A DNA stretch of 8,844 nucleotides from Thermoplasmatales archaeon UBA582 (GTDB lineage: Archaea > Thermoplasmatota > Thermoplasmata > Thermoplasmatales > Thermoplasmataceae). Under the pieces are notes generated by a model that did not search any database, was not told the DNA's origin, and was given only the letters and a program-made list of their open reading frames with translations. The position numbers and the translations under genes were made by a program. Shown here piece by piece: positions 6,657 to 8,844 of the stretch. Numbering within the stretch: position 1 is the first letter of the stretch; the number at the start of each line of letters is the position of its first letter. The stretch is taken from positions 688 to 9,531 of the forward strand of contig DAQB01000089.1 of assembly GCA_002502705.1 (NCBI GenBank). Reading direction: 5' to 3'.

Positions 6657-6746
6657 GGATTTGAATCCCGCATCTTTAATCCAAATATGGTGTAAGAAAG
6701 TGGAATAATCAAAAATCCAAACTCTTTATTAATAAAGATATGAAAA

Positions 6747-7307
6747 TTAATTCTTTCCGGACATTCCATAGAGCTTGGAAGCATATTCAAGCAGCTTTGA
6801 TCTGTTTGCCATTTCATTTAGTCTTTCTTTGGTTTCAGAATCAATGGACAGACCGTAATAATTCAGATCAAGAAGGGTTTTTTCAACATCTGATACTGGA
6901 ACAAAAACACCGCCATAATTTACGTAATCATAACCAAAGAATGCCCTTTCATTAATCCTGTGAACTATCACACGTATTCCCATTATGTCCCTGATTCCTG
7001 GATTGGCCAGGCTTCTTGTCATTATGACGGGGACAGATTGCTGAGTCCATAACTTCCTAATTGTAAGCGCATACTGAAGACCATAATAGAATGGCCTAAA
7101 TTTGAATCCAATTAATGACTCATTGCGGTTGTAAGAATAGCTGCCTTTTCCGATTCTCTGCAGTTTTCCATCTTGCACAAGATTGTGGAGCATTAATCTA
7201 ATGTAAGCTTCACTTGCACCCAATCTGAACAAGAACCTCCTTGCATCATTAATGTCGAAGATTAATTGCTTAGCAAAGAATTCAGCGAAAGCCGCCTCAT
7301 ATTTCAT
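6747..7307 (-). CDS. AbiEi-like antitoxin / winged-helix regulator of a type IV toxin-antitoxin pair
   Basis: A 186-residue protein resembling the AbiEi antitoxin family (predicted transcriptional regulators of viral defence systems). The N-terminal winged helix (about residues 10-60) ends in the characteristic wing RIGKGSYSY (51-59). The C-terminal domain carries GGVFVPVSDVEKTLLDL (132-148), the conserved segment of AbiEi C-terminal domains. Family knowledge: AbiEi represses its own operon and neutralises AbiEii without stable complex formation. The ATG lies inside the end of the upstream toxin-like gene (11-base overlap) and is preceded by AGGAAGTGG (7312-7320, minus strand), so translation is coupled. 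The antitoxin-second order is opposite to the classic abiEi-abiEii arrangement. The assignment rests on motifs plus partner; activity is inferred. Confidence 0.8.
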   Translation of the reverse strand: MKYEAAFAEFFAKQLIFDINDARRFLFRLGASEAYIRLMLHNLVQDGKLQRIGKGSYSYNRNESLIGFKFRPFYYGLQYALTIRKLWTQQSVPVIMTRSLANPGIRDIMGIRVIVHRINERAFFGYDYVNYGGVFVPVSDVEKTLLDLNYYGLSIDSETKERLNEMANRSKLLEYASKLYGMSGKN

Positions 7308-7938
7308 TCAACCACTTCCTAAGATACTCGATCATACTGTCAAAATTCAGATTACGTGGACCAGCATACAGAAGCGCTTGCAGTACATCTTCATCAATAG
7401 GTCTCACTAAATTGTTTAGAAATGACGAAATGTTTGATCTAACAACATAATCTGATCTATCAAGCCATTTCGTAAGAATGAACAGATCATAGATGTCTCT
7501 TACATATCTTCTACCATGATATGCTTCAATCTTCGTTCTCATTAATTCCGTCGGGCTAAACACGTTTATAATTTTTACAGTTCCGTCTATTCGTAAATAA
7601 GAGCGTATTTCATTTTCAGAGAAACCGGGCTTTGACGCCAGAAGAATATCAGTATCTTTCCTCGCTATTCTAACCCTTGAAGGCAAATCAGGATCGGTCC
7701 AAATCAGTTTAAGGTCGTACTTTGCAAGTGATCCAATAAGTTCTTCAAAGGCAGCCAACTCCATGTAAATGTCAATATCCTCTGAAAATCTCATGCCTCC
7801 AAAGCATCTCCAAATTGCCGTTCCGCCGTATAGAAGAGCTTCAGGCTGGATCCTGTCATATATAAGATCAATTATATAATCTTGAAGACTGGCAATTTTT
7901 AACCTCTGACCACTTAGAAACTGTTCTATTGGCTCCAT
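7297..7938 (-). CDS. AbiEii-like nucleotidyltransferase toxin
   Basis: A 213-residue protein of the AbiEii/DUF1814 nucleotidyltransferase family, the toxin side of type IV toxin-antitoxin systems. The polymerase-beta-type core is plain: LYGGTAIWRCFGGMRFSEDIDIY (36-58), with the GG pair (38-39) followed by the metal-binding Asp54-x-Asp56. A second family block, ELMRTKIEAYHGRRYVRDIYDL (131-152), has the conserved Lys136 and Arg-Asp-x-x-Asp. Studied members transfer nucleotides to targets such as tRNA acceptor stems or block growth with GTP; the substrate here is unknown. The length is shorter than the roughly 300 residues of lactococcal AbiEii but fits compact archaeal members. It is first in its operon, with an AT-rich palindromic TATA region upstream, and ends in TGA inside the antitoxin-like gene. 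No motif residue is missing, so it could be active. Confidence 0.84.
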   Translation of the reverse strand: MEPIEQFLSGQRLKIASLQDYIIDLIYDRIQPEALLYGGTAIWRCFGGMRFSEDIDIYMELAAFEELIGSLAKYDLKLIWTDPDLPSRVRIARKDTDILLASKPGFSENEIRSYLRIDGTVKIINVFSPTELMRTKIEAYHGRRYVRDIYDLFILTKWLDRSDYVVRSNISSFLNNLVRPIDEDVLQALLYAGPRNLNFDSMIEYLRKWLNEI

Positions 7939-7952
7939 TAAAGTAAGTGATT

Positions 7953-7970
7953 GTTATATAATATTATAAC
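7953..7970 (-). promoter_or_regulatory. TATA region of the AbiE-like operon containing an inverted repeat
   Basis: GTTATA-TAATAT-TATAAC is an 18-base element with perfect 6-base arms. On the minus strand TATAATAT is centred about 25 bases before the ATG at 7938, fitting a leaderless toxin-gene transcript. The repeat overlaps the TATA box, so a repressor bound here would block transcription; the AbiEi-like winged-helix protein is the obvious candidate (inference). Confidence 0.5.
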
Positions 7971-8002
7971 TTTCACTAATTATGGTACCGCATGGGGACG
8001 GT

Positions 8003-8020
8003 TAGACCTAGGGGGTTCTA
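8003..8020. other. Small hairpin in the gap after the membrane-protein operon
   Basis: TAGACCTAGGGGGTTCTA can fold into a 6-base-pair stem (TAGA-CC with GG-TCTA, one bulged base) and a 5-base loop. It is a GC-rich island in an AT-rich gap, 19 bases after the last stop of the operon. It may be a 3' end structure of that mRNA. On the minus strand no T-run follows, so it is not a standard terminator. Confidence 0.25.
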
Positions 8021-8038
8021 TGATATTAATATATATTT

Positions 8039-8275
8039 TCATATCTCCAGCTTCCCCATATTGTATACGAGGACGCCAAAACCGATGAATGCAAATGTAA
8101 CCGAAAGCCAGCTTGCTATCTGATGCGGGCCTATTTCAGGCGAGATCGTTGGAAAATACTGGTAAAGTATGAATATGGGAACGGAAAGGATCAACAAAAC
8201 TAGTGCGAAGAAGATCTCTACCATTTCTATCCTTCTTTCTTTCCAGAGATCCTTGAATTCTGTCAAAATACTCAT
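8039..8275 (-). CDS. Small membrane protein, two helices, function unknown
   Basis: A 78-residue protein. A charged amphipathic N-terminus (MSILTEFKDLWKERRIE) is followed by hydrophobic helices near residues 19-40 and 52-72 and a short tail. No family is recognised. The ATG overlaps the stop of the preceding gene by ATGA (8272-8275), so translation is coupled. It is the last gene of the run. Confidence 0.7.
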   Translation of the reverse strand: MSILTEFKDLWKERRIEMVEIFFALVLLILSVPIFILYQYFPTISPEIGPHQIASWLSVTFAFIGFGVLVYNMGKLEI

Positions 8276-8619
8276 GGATAACTCACTCCAATCAAAGCAA
8301 AGGCAAAAACATAAAGAAGCAATGGCAGCAGGATTGTTCTGATCCTCAAACCTGACCTGACCCCTTTTCCATTTTTCATCAACAGTGAAATTACGAAGAA
8401 TATCACTGATGCCACCATGAAGACAAGTGAGACTATGAAAAGTGCAAGAAGGAAATCGTAATAATTACCAAAGACAGGTGATACCATTGAAGAGATTGGT
8501 TCATTATACATTCTAACGATAGGATAGATGACGAGTGTGTAGAGGACCAATGGGATTGAACCGGCAATGTATATTATCATCGATGTGTAAAATAGAGCCA
8601 GCCGCCTGTTTATTATCAT
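8272..8619 (-). CDS. Small membrane protein, three helices, function unknown
   Basis: A 115-residue protein with hydrophobic segments near 10-33, 54-82 (long, probably one helix plus an edge) and 94-112. Between the second and third is a basic, glycine-containing loop (KNGKGVRSGLRIR), probably cytosolic by the positive-inside rule. No cysteine, histidine pair or other cofactor motif is seen, which argues against a heme or Fe-S role for this subunit. ATGA overlaps on both sides (8616-8619 and 8272-8275) tie it to its neighbours. It may be a subunit of a multi-part membrane complex, inferred from gene packing only. Confidence 0.7.
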   Translation of the reverse strand: MIINRRLALFYTSMIIYIAGSIPLVLYTLVIYPIVRMYNEPISSMVSPVFGNYYDFLLALFIVSLVFMVASVIFFVISLLMKNGKGVRSGLRIRTILLPLLLYVFAFALIGVSYP

Positions 8620-8804
8620 CTGTAAATCCCCTCCGCTGCTAGTGAGATCAATACTACAAGAGATGTCAGGATCAGATCAATGAATAGCAATATTGCCCAC
8701 ACCGTCTGGTAACTTGAGAATGCCACAGCGGAAATATACCAGAGCAATACCGCAATCACGACCTGTATACCTATGATCAGATAAGCTGTTTTGAGTTTAT
8801 TCAT
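8616..8804 (-). CDS. Small membrane protein, two helices, function unknown
   Basis: A 62-residue protein, almost entirely hydrophobic, with helices near 7-28 and 33-57, a short Lys-containing N-terminus (MNKLKTAY) and a short polar C-terminus. No family is recognised. Its TGA overlaps the ATG of the next gene. Its own ATG sits in another ATGA (8801-8804), which suggests that a further gene ends there. The precise 4-base overlaps on both sides are the main support that so small a frame is real. Confidence 0.65.
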   Translation of the reverse strand: MNKLKTAYLIIGIQVVIAVLLWYISAVAFSSYQTVWAILLFIDLILTSLVVLISLAAEGIYR

Positions 8805-8844
8805 TCTTCACCATATCCTGTTTTGCAAATCTCATTGCATATAC
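8801..8844 (-). CDS. Probable C-terminal end of a fourth gene in the membrane-protein operon (partial)
   Basis: The minus-strand frame entering from the window edge reads ICNEICKTGYGEE and ends in a TGA that overlaps the next ATG as ATGA, the same junction seen at the two following gene boundaries. A second open frame (ending VYAMRFAKQDMVKNE at 8797) is also possible. The pattern of overlaps favours the first. Too short for any product call. Confidence 0.4.
   Translation of the reverse strand, partial: ICNEICKTGYGEE

Larger units (their letters stand above)
6416..6746. other. 331-base stretch without a convincing gene
   Basis: AT-rich region between the 5' end of the membrane-protein gene and the 3' end of the AbiE-like pair. 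It holds the membrane-protein promoter on its left side and several short inverted matches: TGTCAGACA (6419-6427) with TGTCTGACA (6573-6581), GGACAATTA (6453-6461) with TAATTGTCC (6622-6630), and the longer pair 6527-6540 with 6642-6656. A 23-codon frame (6637-6708, +) starts with ATG but has no recognisable relative. I checked a GGATTTGAATCC sequence (6657-6668) as a possible tRNA T-arm and it does not form one. No tRNA, CRISPR repeat or C/D box pair is visible. Confidence 0.6.

Noticed and set aside
6657..6690. GGATTTGAATCC segment resembling a tRNA T-arm, which might mark a tRNA or attachment site
   Set aside because: On neither strand do the flanking bases form a 5-pair T-stem around a 7-base loop, and no acceptor stem, anticodon or D-arm is present. 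It is a short palindrome only.
6740..6955. Plus-strand open frame over the end of the AbiEi-like gene
   Set aside because: The translation has unlikely composition (Gln/His/Asn rich) and is antisense to a gene with clear motifs and a partner.
7982..8020. G-run and C-run segment as a G-quadruplex or CRISPR-like repeat
   Set aside because: Only two G-runs of four or more are present and nothing is repeated at regular spacing.

Overview
The window looks like chromosomal DNA of a Thermoplasmatales-type archaeon (Thermoplasma, Ferroplasma or Cuniculiplasma relatives); the genus cannot be fixed from sequence alone. The evidence is an archaeal lipid gene (CDP-archaeol synthase), an archaeal-type peptidyl-tRNA hydrolase (Pth2), a type II methionine aminopeptidase, a small Rieske ferredoxin of the sulredoxin kind, a single-chain fused electron transfer flavoprotein, and TATA boxes about 25 bases before start codons, as expected for leaderless transcripts.

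Layout. Positions 1-887 (+) hold carS (cut by the window edge) overlapping pth2. A cystathionine gamma-synthase-family PLP enzyme (2052-889, -) converges on them. Thymidylate kinase (2173-2778, +) converges on a methionine aminopeptidase gene (3660-2779, -) that carries an in-frame TGA at codon 182. A Rieske ferredoxin and a fused ETF beta-alpha protein (3761-5787, +) overlap by ATGA and form a redox operon. A polytopic membrane protein with a Tyr/Arg-rich tail (6415-5792, -) converges on it. After a 331-base stretch without a convincing gene comes an AbiE-like type IV toxin-antitoxin pair (7938-6747, -) in toxin-first order. The right end (8844-8039, -) is a run of three small membrane proteins, probably with the tail of a fourth gene, each joined to the next by a 4-base ATGA overlap.

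How it fits together. The left two thirds is housekeeping and central metabolism: membrane lipid synthesis, translation quality control, sulfur amino acids, dTTP supply, N-terminal Met removal and flavin/Fe-S electron transfer. The right third is accessory: a defence-type toxin-antitoxin module between a non-coding segment and an unrecognised membrane-protein operon.

The points most worth a second look are the nonsense codon in an otherwise intact and normally essential methionine aminopeptidase gene, the Rieske-ETF operon, the reversed AbiE pair with a palindrome in its promoter, and the small-membrane-protein operon. I see no CRISPR array, rRNA, tRNA, insertion sequence or clearly new system.
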